Of a stretch of 64,000 nt of DNA, positions 1 to 9,900 are shown piece by piece. The position numbers were made by a program, and so were the translations under genes. The stretch lies in the NCBI GenBank assembly GCA_006742785.1, contig AP019755.1:1984001-2048000 (forward strand), given 5' to 3'. Below the pieces are notes generated by a model. That model was not told the DNA's origin and ran no database searches. It saw nothing but the letters and a program-made list of their open reading frames with translations. The stretch's first letter is position 1. Each line of letters opens with the position of its first letter. The stretch comes from Nitrosomonas stercoris. Its GTDB lineage: Bacteria > Pseudomonadota > Gammaproteobacteria > Burkholderiales > Nitrosomonadaceae.

Positions 1-522
1 AGCTTGGATTGCTGGAAACTGAGGATTAACTGTTGCCATGACACCACGAGAATCATCTCCACATGCGGCAACGGTATCGAGCAACACTTCATGCAAGCCG
101 CGAATGACTGGCACAATATCGTGCTTGAGAATCCAGTGAAATTGGAAAGTTTGTCGAGTTGTCATGCGCAACGTTTCATTGCCATGTTTACAGGCTAGAT
201 CAGTAATTTTTAGCCAGCGCTCGGTAGTACAAATACCACCAGGCAAACGTACGCGAATCATAAATTGATAGGCTGGCTCTAGTTTTTGACGGCGACGTTC
301 ATCGCGCACATCACGGTCATCTTGTTGATAAATACCATGAAATTTCATTAATTTGATATCTGTACCTGGTACAGCGGAGGTGATACGATCAAGCAATCCT
401 AGTGCAATCGTGCCTCTTAGTTGCTCACTCTTGTATTTGAGAGTTTCATCTGGGCTTAATCGCTCTAGCGGTTGCGATATATCACAACTACGGTCAGTTG
501 GGGGAAGCTGGATATCTGTCAT
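1..522 (-). CDS. cysI: Sulfite reductase hemoprotein beta subunit, N-terminal part (runs off the window)
   Basis: The 174 visible residues are the amino end of the siroheme/4Fe-4S subunit that reduces sulfite to sulfide. The ATG at 520-522 opens MTDIQLPPTD, and the fragment carries the ferredoxin-like-domain signature TTRQTFQFHWI near residue 140, typical of nitrite/sulfite reductases. The siroheme-binding cysteines would lie beyond the left edge. It starts 11 bases after the cysJ stop on the same strand, so cysJ-cysI form one transcript and supply the two sulfite reductase subunits. Identity rests on this motif plus the cysJ neighbour. Confidence 0.88.
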   Translation of the reverse strand, partial: MTDIQLPPTDRSCDISQPLERLSPDETLKYKSEQLRGTIALGLLDRITSAVPGTDIKLMKFHGIYQQDDRDVRDERRRQKLEPAYQFMIRVRLPGGICTTERWLKITDLACKHGNETLRMTTRQTFQFHWILKHDIVPVIRGLHEVLLDTVAACGDDSRGVMATVNPQFPAIQA

Positions 523-533
523 TTTATTCTCAA

Positions 534-2378
534 TCAATAAACATCACGTTGGTAGCGCCCATCTCGCTGCAGATTGCGTAGATATTCTTCCGCTTCTTCG
601 CGCTGGACGCTTGCTTGTTCTTCAATCACAGTGACGAGCGTATCATGGACATCGGGCGCCATCCGTGCTGCATCACCACATAAATAAATGTAGGCACCCT
701 CTTCTAACCAAGCATAAAAATCATGAGCATGTTCACGGATGCGGTGCTGCACGTAAATTTTTTCTGTGCCATCACGTGAAAAAGCTACTTCCATTTTGGT
801 TAGGATGCCCTCTTTTAGCCAATTTTGCCATTCGGTCTGGTAAAGAAAATCGGTACGGAAATTACGTTCACCAAAAAATAACCATGAACGTCCCCCTCCA
901 TTTACTTCTCGTTCTTGCATAAAGGCGCGATAAGGCGCTACACCAGTACCTGCACCGATCATAATGATAGGATCATCACCAGTAGGTAGGCGAAAATGGG
1001 GGTTGCTTTGAATGTAGATTGGCAAAACGGAATCAGCAACTGCCCGATCAGCAAGATGGCCAGAAGCGACTCCTGAACGATCTTCTCCATGCAGTTGATA
1101 GCGTACTGGAGCAACCGTAATGTGCGCTTCTTCCGGACAAATTTCTAGACTGGAAGCGATAGAGTAAAGGCGTGGTTGCAAAGGACGTAAACCATCAATG
1201 AAACGCTGTGGATCCAAACCTTTAAGTGGATAAGCGCGAATAATATCAACGATATGATTTTCGTAAAGATAAGTGGCTCGTTGAGCGCTATCCATAGCTG
1301 TAAAAACGTCTGTTGTACCAGTTAATTCACCCCAGTGATCGAGGAAACGCAGAGTGGCCGTGGTAATTTCGAGTGATCCAATGAGTGCTTCAGATAACGT
1401 AACAGACTGATTTTTTATCGTTACAGGATCACTAGGATTCATATCGAGCGCATCCAGCAATGCTTCAACCATGGCTGGATCGTTGTGGGCAACAATTCCA
1501 AGCGCATCTCCTGGCACGTAGGTTAATCCGGAATCAGCCAGTGAAATTTCAATATGCCGTGTATCGCGTGTAGAGCCGCGTCCGGAAAGGGCAATGCTGT
1601 CAATGATGGTTGCTGGAAAGGGATTACGTTTACTATAAGCTGGATCTGCTGCTGGTTGAGCGGCGCCTGCTGTAGCTGCAGAAGATGAGGTCGGGATTGA
1701 AACGGGCGCAGCTGCTGCACGTTCTGCAACCAGTATTTTGAGGATATCTGAGCTCCATGATGCAGCGGGTTCTTCATAATCCACATCACAATCTACCCGT
1801 GGAATAAGTCGTTTGGCGCCTAGTGCTTCAAAACGCTCGTCAAGGCGCTTGCCTGCGCCGCAAAAGTGTTCGTAGCTCATATCACCTAGCGCAAGAATGG
1901 CATAACGCAGTTCAGGCAATGCTGGTGCCTTACGACTTTCGACAAATTCAAATAAATCCATGCCGGTTTGAGGAGGATCGCCTTCGCCATGGGTCGCGGT
2001 AACAATTAATAAATCTTGTTCATCTTTTAATTTGCGAATTTTATAATCTGCTGCACCTATCAGGATGGGATTCAACCCTTGCTTAGTAGCCGAGTCTGCT
2101 AACCGAGTTGCTAATTCGGTGCTATTGCCTGTTTCACTAATATGAAGAATCGTCAGGGAACGAGAGGCTGCAGATTCTATTTGTGCTGTTGCAGATGGAG
2201 CGATTGCATCTGTAGATGGAATCGCTGCTTGATTGCCTCGTAGTAACACCGATCCGATACCAGCAAAATAGCCGCTAATCCAATGAGCTTGATCGGATGT
2301 GAGTGAAGCGCTTAATGTTTCAATAAGTTGCCACTGCTCCGTAGTCAGAGAGGCGCCTGGAAGTTGCGATACTGTCAT
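534..2378 (-). CDS. cysJ: Sulfite reductase [NADPH] flavoprotein alpha subunit
   Basis: 614 residues, close to the usual CysJ length. It passes electrons from NADPH through FAD and FMN to CysI. A flavodoxin domain lies at about residues 70-210 (ETGNSTELA and THGEGDPPQTG FMN loops), followed by a FAD-binding domain with RLYSIASS and an NADP-binding domain with IGAGTGVAPYRAFMQ and YLCGDA. The C-terminus YQRDVY is the classic CysJ ending. An Ala/Ser/Pro-rich linker at about 205-240 joins the flavodoxin and reductase halves. It is followed 11 bases later by cysI. The start gives the conserved alignment MTVSQLPGASLT. Confidence 0.96.
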   Translation of the reverse strand: MTVSQLPGASLTTEQWQLIETLSASLTSDQAHWISGYFAGIGSVLLRGNQAAIPSTDAIAPSATAQIESAASRSLTILHISETGNSTELATRLADSATKQGLNPILIGAADYKIRKLKDEQDLLIVTATHGEGDPPQTGMDLFEFVESRKAPALPELRYAILALGDMSYEHFCGAGKRLDERFEALGAKRLIPRVDCDVDYEEPAASWSSDILKILVAERAAAAPVSIPTSSSAATAGAAQPAADPAYSKRNPFPATIIDSIALSGRGSTRDTRHIEISLADSGLTYVPGDALGIVAHNDPAMVEALLDALDMNPSDPVTIKNQSVTLSEALIGSLEITTATLRFLDHWGELTGTTDVFTAMDSAQRATYLYENHIVDIIRAYPLKGLDPQRFIDGLRPLQPRLYSIASSLEICPEEAHITVAPVRYQLHGEDRSGVASGHLADRAVADSVLPIYIQSNPHFRLPTGDDPIIMIGAGTGVAPYRAFMQEREVNGGGRSWLFFGERNFRTDFLYQTEWQNWLKEGILTKMEVAFSRDGTEKIYVQHRIREHAHDFYAWLEEGAYIYLCGDAARMAPDVHDTLVTVIEEQASVQREEAEEYLRNLQRDGRYQRDVY

Positions 2379-2726
2379 TTTTTTATAGTTTGGAAGTGTT
2401 CAATTGCGTAGAAAGGTGAAAAAAGACGTCTGGCTGACAATTAAAATGTCCTTAATAAATAGTTGGTTGCAATAAACAGATGCTGAGAGATTGTATCTGT
2501 ATTTATTCTTACTCTAATTACTGCACCCTTGAATAAAGTGTGCAAGGATAACAATTATTTTTATAATTCAAAAGAATATTAAATTAATTGTAAATTCAAT
2601 ATTTGCATATAAGGTGTTGTCAGAAAATAGTGCTATTGCGCTTGAAAAAGGAGGTTGTACCACAGAATATGTTAGAACATAAAATTTGGATGCTAGAAAG
2701 CGTGCTGTCGAATTGAAATTGTTATG
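2379..2726. other. AT-rich intergenic region between cysB and cysJ
   Basis: 348 bases without a convincing gene. It should hold the cysJI promoter, read on minus, and probably CysB sites, but I cannot place a box with confidence. A 15-codon plus-strand reading frame after an AAAAAGGAGG-like sequence near 2650 is too short and has no recognisable match. Confidence 0.5.
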
Positions 2727-3683
2727 CTATTTATGGCTGACTACCGAGGATAATAGTCGTTCCGGATTTTCAAGTAATCCTTTGACTGTATCCATATCAA
2801 GATGAGCGGCGAACATTTCGATAAAGTCGTAAATATAGTGGCGGATATAGCTGTCACGCCGGATGCCGATACGTGTTGTGCTGGGTTCAAACAGATGCGC
2901 AGCATCAATGACTCTTAACCCGGTATCGCGCTCTGTATCAAAAGCCATTTTTGCTAAAATACCTACTCCCAAACCAATTTCGACGTAAGTTTTAATTACA
3001 TCGGCATCAAGCGCTGTTAATACCACGTTGGGTTTTAATCCTTTTGCAGCAAATGCTTGATTAATCTTGGAGCGACCTGTAAAAGCAAAGTCATAAGTAA
3101 CAATTGCGTATTGTGCCAAGGCTTCCAGTGTCAATTCTTCAATTTCAAGTAGTGGGTGTTGTGGAGGAACAATAACACTGCGATTCCATTCGTAGCAGGG
3201 GAGCATGATAAGTTCGTCAAATAGTTCGATTGCTTCAGTTGCAATAGCAAGATCTGCTTCCCCAGATGATACCCAGGAGGATATTTCTGTCGGGCTACCT
3301 TGTCGTAACGATAATCTGATTCTGGGATAACGCTTGATAAAACGTTTGATTGTTGGCGGTAATACATAGCGCGCTTGAGTATGAGTGGTCGCAATAATGA
3401 GAGTGCCACTTTCTTTATCATTAAATTCTTGGCCGATTTTTTTTAGATTGTCTGCGTCCCGCAACATCTTTTGCGCAATTTCTAAAATTGCAGCCCCAGG
3501 TTGGGTAATATGAGTAATACGTTTGCCGTGGCGTGTAAAAATTTCAATACCCAGCTCTTGTTCTAACAACTGAATTTGTCGACTGACTCCCGGTTGCGAG
3601 GTATGCAGTGCGTTTGCGGCTTTAGTTAAATTAAGATTTTGCTTTACAATTTCGCACAAGTATTTGAGCTGCTGGAGTTTCAT
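2727..3683 (-). CDS. cysB: CysB-type LysR-family transcriptional regulator
   Basis: 318 residues, the usual length of CysB/Cbl. The protein opens MKLQQLKYLCEIVKQNLNLT, a CysB-type winged helix-turn-helix, with TSQPGVSRQI as the recognition helix, followed by a two-lobed inducer-binding domain (residues 90-300; TTHTQARYVLP is the typical CysB start of this domain). CysB activates sulfate-assimilation genes when O-acetylserine signals sulfur shortage. It sits between cysJI (same strand, downstream) and the divergent cysHDN, as expected of the local regulator. Cbl is the alternative name, but with one copy beside the cys genes cysB is the better choice. Confidence 0.9.
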   Translation of the reverse strand: MKLQQLKYLCEIVKQNLNLTKAANALHTSQPGVSRQIQLLEQELGIEIFTRHGKRITHITQPGAAILEIAQKMLRDADNLKKIGQEFNDKESGTLIIATTHTQARYVLPPTIKRFIKRYPRIRLSLRQGSPTEISSWVSSGEADLAIATEAIELFDELIMLPCYEWNRSVIVPPQHPLLEIEELTLEALAQYAIVTYDFAFTGRSKINQAFAAKGLKPNVVLTALDADVIKTYVEIGLGVGILAKMAFDTERDTGLRVIDAAHLFEPSTTRIGIRRDSYIRHYIYDFIEMFAAHLDMDTVKGLLENPERLLSSVVSHK

Positions 3684-3694
3684 TGTTATAACAA
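3683..3694. promoter_or_regulatory. 12-bp palindrome overlapping the cysB start codon
   Basis: TTGTTATAACAA is a perfect palindrome beginning at the last base of the cysB ATG, inside a very AT-rich tract (3684-3750) in the cysB-cysH divergent region. Position and symmetry suggest an autoregulatory operator. That is inference; LysR-type boxes vary too much for a firm call. Confidence 0.3.
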
Positions 3695-3915
3695 ATATAA
3701 ATATATAATTAATTTAATATTATTTTATATTATAAATATTGTTGTTATGCTTGCAAACCATAAGAAAGTGGATTCAGCGAGACAAACTATTTTTAACGAG
3801 TGTCCTCGCTTATTTGGCTATTACGTTTGACGTGATAACAAATAGCGTTGTGATGTTTCGGATGAGTAGAACTGATCAATATCGATAATCATCAGGTAAA
3901 ATAACGTTTTCTGAT

Positions 3916-4611
3916 ATGAGTGAGCAAATACTGCAACAAAAAACTGAGCAGCTACATAATCTATTGAGCGAGATTCGGCGCGATTATTCGCCAGTTGCGC
4001 TAGCCAATAGCTTCGGTGCTGAGGATATGGTGCTAACTGATATGATTGCTCGTCACTATCCAGAAATTGGTATTTTTACGCTTGATACAGGGCGCCTTCC
4101 ACAAGAAACCTATGATTTGATGCAGCAAGTGAAACAGCACTATGGTGTGACTATTCAAGCTTATTTTCCTGATGCAACAGCGGTGGAAGATTATGTGACC
4201 CAGCATGGGCCAAACGGATTTTATGAAAGCGTTGCTTTGCGCAAACGCTGCTGTTATATCCGTAAGGTTGAACCATTGAAGCGAGCCTTGATTGGGAAAA
4301 AAGCCTGGATTACCGGTATGCGGCGTGAACAGTCAACCACCCGGGAAACTTTGGAAGTATCAGTATTTGATGCAGCGCATGGCATACATAAATTTAATCC
4401 GTTATGCGATTGGACTGAAAAGGAAGTTTGGGACTACATTAAGCAACATGATGTACCTTATAACGCGCTGCACGATCGATTTTATCCTAGTATCGGTTGC
4501 GCCCCATGTACGCGAGCAATTACACCAGGAGAAGATATTCGATCTGGGCGTTGGTGGTGGGAAAATCCAGATTCCAAAGAATGTGGATTGCATACAAATG
4601 AGCAGAAATAA
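3916..4611 (+). CDS. cysH: Adenylyl-sulfate (APS) reductase, 4Fe-4S type
   Basis: 231 residues. The enzyme reduces activated sulfate to sulfite with thioredoxin. The two cysteine pairs that bind a 4Fe-4S cluster are present (CC at 112-113 in KRCCYIRK, CAPC at 195-198), as is the catalytic cysteine in the C-terminal ECGLH motif (C223). The cluster cysteines mark the APS-using branch rather than the enterobacterial PAPS reductase, which lacks them. No APS kinase (cysC) is present here and CysN has no kinase extension, which fits direct use of APS. First gene of cysH-cysD-cysN, divergent from cysB. Confidence 0.93.
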   Translation: MSEQILQQKTEQLHNLLSEIRRDYSPVALANSFGAEDMVLTDMIARHYPEIGIFTLDTGRLPQETYDLMQQVKQHYGVTIQAYFPDATAVEDYVTQHGPNGFYESVALRKRCCYIRKVEPLKRALIGKKAWITGMRREQSTTRETLEVSVFDAAHGIHKFNPLCDWTEKEVWDYIKQHDVPYNALHDRFYPSIGCAPCTRAITPGEDIRSGRWWWENPDSKECGLHTNEQK

Positions 4612-4645
4612 AGTTATCAGTTAATATTTACACATTAAACAAAAA

Positions 4646-5554
4646 ATGAACCAACGGTCACGATTTACACATTTAGATGCTTTGGAAAGTGAGGCTATTC
4701 ACATCATGCGGGAAGTGGCAGCAGAATGCGCCAATCCGGTATTGCTATTTTCTGGTGGGAAAGATTCCTGTGTACTGCTAAGACTGGCAGAAAAAGCTTT
4801 TCGTCCAAGTCATTTTCCTTTTCCGTTGATGCACATCGATACCGAGCATAATTTCCCAGAAGTGATCGAGTTTCGAGATTATCGAGCTAAGCAATTGGGC
4901 GAGCGTTTGATTGTGCGTAGTATGGATGATTCTATTCAACGTGGTAGAGTCGTCCTGCGTTCTAAGGATCAAAGTCGCAATCCTTTTCAGGCTGTTACTC
5001 TGCTGGATGCGATCGCAGAATTTGAGTTTGATGCCTGTATAGGTGGTGCACGTAGGGATGAAGAAAAGGCGCGCGCAAAAGAGCGTATTTTTTCGTTTCG
5101 AGATGAGTTTGGTCAATGGGATCCTAAAAACCAGCGCCCGGAGCTGTGGAGTCTTTACAATGCACGTACCCATCCTGGCGAAAATATCAGAGTTTTTCCG
5201 ATCAGTAATTGGACTGAATTGGATATATGGCAATATATCGGTCGAGAAAAACTTGAAATCCCCTCCATTTATTATGCGCATAAAAGAGATGTAATCGTGC
5301 GGAATGGTAGTTTGCTACCTTTGTCACATTTGGTTCAATCTGAAGAAGGGGAGCAGGTTCAGAATATGATGGTGCGATTTCGTACTGTCGGCGATATGAG
5401 CTGTACTTGCCCGGTTGCTTCTCAATCTACTAGCGTGGAAGAAATCATCGCGGAAACTGCTGTAACGCGTATCACTGAACGCGGCGCTACTCGCATGGAC
5501 GATCGTACTTCCGAAGCCTCAATGGAGTTACGTAAACGAGAAGGTTATTTCTAA
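4646..5554 (+). CDS. cysD: Sulfate adenylyltransferase subunit 2
   Basis: 302 residues, the normal CysD length. It is the small catalytic subunit of ATP sulfurylase, making APS from sulfate and ATP. The PP-loop SGGKDSCVLLRL is at about residues 36-47. The family blocks MHIDTEHNFPEVIEFRD, GGARRDEEKARAKER and FPISNWTELDIWQYI are all present, and the protein ends MELRKREGYF. It begins 34 bases after cysH and precedes cysN by 65 bases, an operon that produces substrate for CysH. Confidence 0.96.
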   Translation: MNQRSRFTHLDALESEAIHIMREVAAECANPVLLFSGGKDSCVLLRLAEKAFRPSHFPFPLMHIDTEHNFPEVIEFRDYRAKQLGERLIVRSMDDSIQRGRVVLRSKDQSRNPFQAVTLLDAIAEFEFDACIGGARRDEEKARAKERIFSFRDEFGQWDPKNQRPELWSLYNARTHPGENIRVFPISNWTELDIWQYIGREKLEIPSIYYAHKRDVIVRNGSLLPLSHLVQSEEGEQVQNMMVRFRTVGDMSCTCPVASQSTSVEEIIAETAVTRITERGATRMDDRTSEASMELRKREGYF

Positions 5555-5619
5555 TATACCGTTACGCATGAGAGCGCTATCTAACTAACTTTAATTTCAT
5601 CTTCAATTTCTTATCAATT

Positions 5620-6903
5620 ATGGCTGTTGCGGAAAATATTGAGCCTGAGCATGCTGAATTATTGCGGTTTATCACTGCGGGCAGCGTGGACGATGGTAAA
5701 AGTACCTTAATAGGTCGTTTGTTGCACGATTCAAAATCTATTTTTGAAGATCAGTTAAGTGCAGTAACAAAATCTTCCAATAAACGTGGATTGGAAAAAA
5801 TAGATCTGTCACTATTTACTGATGGATTGCAGGCCGAGCGGGAGCAGGGGATTACGATTGATGTCGCGTACCGGTATTTTAGCACTCCCAAGCGCAAGTT
5901 TATTATTGCCGATACTCCCGGCCACGAGCAGTACACGCGTAATATGGTGACAGGCGCTTCTACAGCGAATCTGGCAATTATTTTGATCGACGCGCGTAAA
6001 GGTGTACTGACACAATCCAAACGACATGCCTATTTAGCCAGTTTGCTTGGTATTCCACATTTGGTTGTTGCGATCAACAAAATGGATCTGGTTGATTATT
6101 CTCAGGAAATCTTTAAAAAGATTCGTGACGAATTCTCTTCGTTTTTGCAGAATATGGGGTTTCATTCCATAGAATTTACACCGATCTCAGCTTTGCTGGG
6201 CGATATGATTGTGGAGCGAGGCGATAACCTAAATTGGTATTCAGGCAAACCACTGCTGGATCATTTGGAAACTATCAATATAGGATACGACATCAACACG
6301 ACAGATTTTCGCTTCCCTGTACAATGGGTAAGCCGCCCACGAACAAAAGAAAAACACGATTTTCGTGGTTACACTGGAAGAATTGAATCTGGGTCAGTAC
6401 AAGTAGGCGACACAATAACTATCTTACCTTCTGGATTGACTTCGCATATCAAAGAAATTCTTTTGTATGAAGATAGTTATAAAACAGCATTTGCACCGCA
6501 ATCTGTCACGCTAACAATTGATGATCATCTGGATATTTCGCGTGGTGATATGTTAGTAAATGGCAGTAAACCACCTCAGGTAGCGAAAGATTTTACAGCG
6601 ATGCTGTGCTGGTTATCCGAACAGGATTTTGACTCTAAGCGTAAATATATTGTGAAGCATACGACTCGCATGGTTAAAGGCGTCATTGCGCAAATCAATT
6701 ATCGTGTTGATATCAATACGATGCAGCATGAATCAGTCGACATTTTGTCGATGAATGATATTGCTGAAATCGAGGTGAAAGTACAGCAACCGTTAGTTAT
6801 TGATGCATATGCCCAAAACCGAGGAACAGGTTGCTTTATTTTGATAGATGAAATCAGTAATAATACGGTAGCAGCAGGTATGATTAGTGCGTTGAAAAAT
6901 TGA
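5620..6903 (+). CDS. cysN: Sulfate adenylyltransferase subunit 1 (GTPase)
   Basis: 427 residues, an EF-Tu-like GTPase that drives sulfate adenylylation by CysD. G1 AGSVDDGKSTLIGRL is near residue 21, the EREQGITIDVAYRYF switch region is at about 75, and ADTPGHEQYTRNM (G3) and NKMDLVD (G4) follow, then two beta-barrel domains. At this length it ends after the EF-Tu-like part and lacks the C-terminal APS-kinase domain seen in NodQ/CysNC fusions, in agreement with an APS-reducing CysH. Last gene of cysHDN; a gap of 84 bases separates it from the next gene. Confidence 0.95.
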   Translation: MAVAENIEPEHAELLRFITAGSVDDGKSTLIGRLLHDSKSIFEDQLSAVTKSSNKRGLEKIDLSLFTDGLQAEREQGITIDVAYRYFSTPKRKFIIADTPGHEQYTRNMVTGASTANLAIILIDARKGVLTQSKRHAYLASLLGIPHLVVAINKMDLVDYSQEIFKKIRDEFSSFLQNMGFHSIEFTPISALLGDMIVERGDNLNWYSGKPLLDHLETINIGYDINTTDFRFPVQWVSRPRTKEKHDFRGYTGRIESGSVQVGDTITILPSGLTSHIKEILLYEDSYKTAFAPQSVTLTIDDHLDISRGDMLVNGSKPPQVAKDFTAMLCWLSEQDFDSKRKYIVKHTTRMVKGVIAQINYRVDINTMQHESVDILSMNDIAEIEVKVQQPLVIDAYAQNRGTGCFILIDEISNNTVAAGMISALKN

Positions 6904-6987
6904 GTGTTTTGTAACGGAACTTGATTTATAACGATCTAGTCTATGTGCATTTCGTATTAAATATTTGAATACCTAATTTAAAACTAT

Positions 6988-9900
6988 ATGATTGATTCTC
7001 AATCAATATCTGGTAATGCTGTAGAAACTTCTAATGCCAAACTTGTTCTTGACTTTGGCATGTCTTTTCCAGAATTATATGAACGCGCTGGCTTAGTAAA
7101 GCTGGATCAGATATTTCTGGATTTTCTAGGTGAGGGAGATGCTAATTTGCACCTTCAGCTGATTCAAGCGCGAGAAAATCTGGAGCAGTTAGCACCTAAA
7201 GACGAATCTTCCTTATTGATTGCAATTGCCCCTTGGCTGGAAGATTTTGTCGCAATATTGTTTGGTATCAAAGCGGAAGTGAATACCTTGGCGGCACGCC
7301 ATCATGAACTTGCCCCGCTTTATTTTTGCAAACGTCAGTTTGTACAACGTCGTGCTAAAACCAAAGTGAGTGATGAAATTGTACAAACACTTGATGGTTT
7401 AAAGCTTGAAAAGAAGTTAACGGAAGAGTTCGAGCAACCTTTTTCTGAGTTGGTATTTGCAACGCACGTGGCGCATTGGATGGCAAATGAAGCCAATTAT
7501 CCAGAGCAATTGGAACTCGCGCTGCATTATGCAGCTTGGGCTTTGCGTACTCCAGAAGGACAAGCTCATACGCAGGAAGGCGTATTATTTAAAGCGCCAC
7601 GCAAATTAAATTTAAAGCATCTATTATCGCTAACAAGCGATGATCGTAATGGCTATACCGGCTATCATCTTGAGCATTTGCGTCATCGTGAAGGATTTTC
7701 TCTGACAGATCAGGGCACTGATTTAACGGGAGCACTGGATGAAGCCAATTATTGTATCTGGTGTCATGAGCAGGGAAAGGATTCTTGTTCAAAGGGATTT
7801 TTTCAAAAATCAAAAGAATCACCGGAAACTAAAACTTTCAAAAGAAATGATTTAGGAACATTGCTGGCCGGCTGTCCACTTGAAGAACGTATTTCCGAAT
7901 TTCATAAACTGAAAACTCAAGGGGTAGCCATTGGTAGTCTAGCCATGATTGTGCTGGATAATCCTATGTGTGCCGGAACGGGGCATCGTATTTGTAACGA
8001 TTGCATGAAATCCTGCATTTATCAGAAACAAGATCCTGTCAATATCCCTCAAGCCGAAACGCGCACTCTTAAAGATGTGCTTGAGTTACCTTGGGGATTC
8101 GAGATTTACAGCTTATTGACACGCTGGAATCCATTAAATCTACGTCGACCGTATCCTAAAGCAGCAACAGATAAAAAGGTGCTGGTAGTCGGGATGGGGC
8201 CAGCGGGCTATACGCTGGCGCACCATCTGATGAATGACGGACACACTGTAGTAGGAATAGATGGGTTAAAAATAGAACCGTTGCCAAAGACTCTTGCTGG
8301 AATTGATATTAATGGTGAGCGTTGCGCTTTCACACCTGTTTATGATGTAGAGCAGCTGAGAGAAAATCTGGATGAACGTTTGCCTGCTGGATTCGGAGGG
8401 GTTGCTGAGTATGGCATCACTGTCCGTTGGGATAAAAATTTTCTTAAATTGATTCGTTTGTTGTTGGAGCGTCGATCAGAGTTTGCACTTTTTGGTGGTG
8501 TGCGTTTTGGCGGAACGCTAACAGTTGATGATGCATGGGGCTTTGGATTTGATCATATCGCCTTGGCTGCAGGTGCTGGTCGTCCGACTATTTTGAATAT
8601 ACCCAATGGATTGGCACGTGGTGTACGAGCTGCCTCTGATTTTTTGATGGCATTGCAGCTAACTGGTGCGGCACAAAGCGATTCAATTGCAAATATGCAA
8701 TTACGCTTGCCTGTAGTAGTGATCGGTGGTGGGCTCACAGCAATTGACGCAACGACAGAAGCGCTCGCTTATTATCCTGTTCAGGTAGAAAAATTCCTTA
8801 AACGTTATGAAATACTGGTAGCAGTACAAGGAGAAGACACAATACAAGCCAATTGGGATGCTGAAGAACGCGAAATCGCTGAAGAATTCATTCGCCATGC
8901 TCGTGCGATACGTCATGAAAAAAACCTGGCGGAAGAGGAGGCACGAGAACCACGGGTGGCAGCTTTGCTGCAATCCTGGGGCGGGGCGATGATAGCTTAT
9001 CGCAAGCGTTTGATTGATAGTCCTTCCTACACTTTGAATCATGAAGAAGTTGAGAAAGCTCTGGAAGAGGGAATTTATTTTGCTGAAGGTTTAACGCCAC
9101 TGAGAATTAATGTTGATCAGTGGGAACATGTCCAATCTATTAGTTTTTCGGTGCGTGAAATAGATGAAGCAGGCGAATGGCATCAAATAAGAGAGGTCAC
9201 ACAGCCTGCACGAACGATATTAGTTGCTGCAGGAACGCAGCCGAACACTGTTTTAGCGCGTGAAGATGCGCAGCATTTTAAATTAAACGGGCGTTATTTT
9301 GCTGCATATGATGAGCAAGATCGATTAGTAGAGGTGGTTCAAGGCAATCCTAAACCAGAGACACCTACAGTATTGTTAAGTCATACTGATGATGGGCGCT
9401 ACATTAGTTTCTTTGGTGATTTGCATCCTTCTTATTCCGGCAATGTGGTAAAGGCAATGGCCAGTGCTAAACAGGGTTATCCGGTGGTAAGTCGTGTGCT
9501 GACGCAAATTGACCCTGCATCAGCACAAACAACTACTCAATTTTTTACCAAAATAAGAGATCAGTTGTATGCTACTGTTCATAAGGTTGAACGCCTTACA
9601 CCTACTATTGTAGAAGTTGTGGTACACGCTCCCTTGGCGGCTCGCCATTTTCATCCCGGCCAATTCTATCGTTTTCAGAATTATGCTTCATTCGCAAAAC
9701 ATTCCAAGCAAACTTGCTTGGCGATGGAAGGAATCGCTTTGACAGGTGCCTCAGTGGATACTGAAAAAGGTTTGGTATCGTTGATCGCATTGGAAATGGG
9801 CGGATCAGCCAACTTGTGTGTCACTCTTCAACCAGGCGAACCTGTTATCTTGATGGGTCCAACTGGTACGCCAACAGATATTAAACCAGGTGAAACTATC

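Noticed and set aside
4..198. Plus-strand 64-codon frame at the left edge
   Set aside because: Antisense shadow of cysI, which shows clear family motifs on minus.
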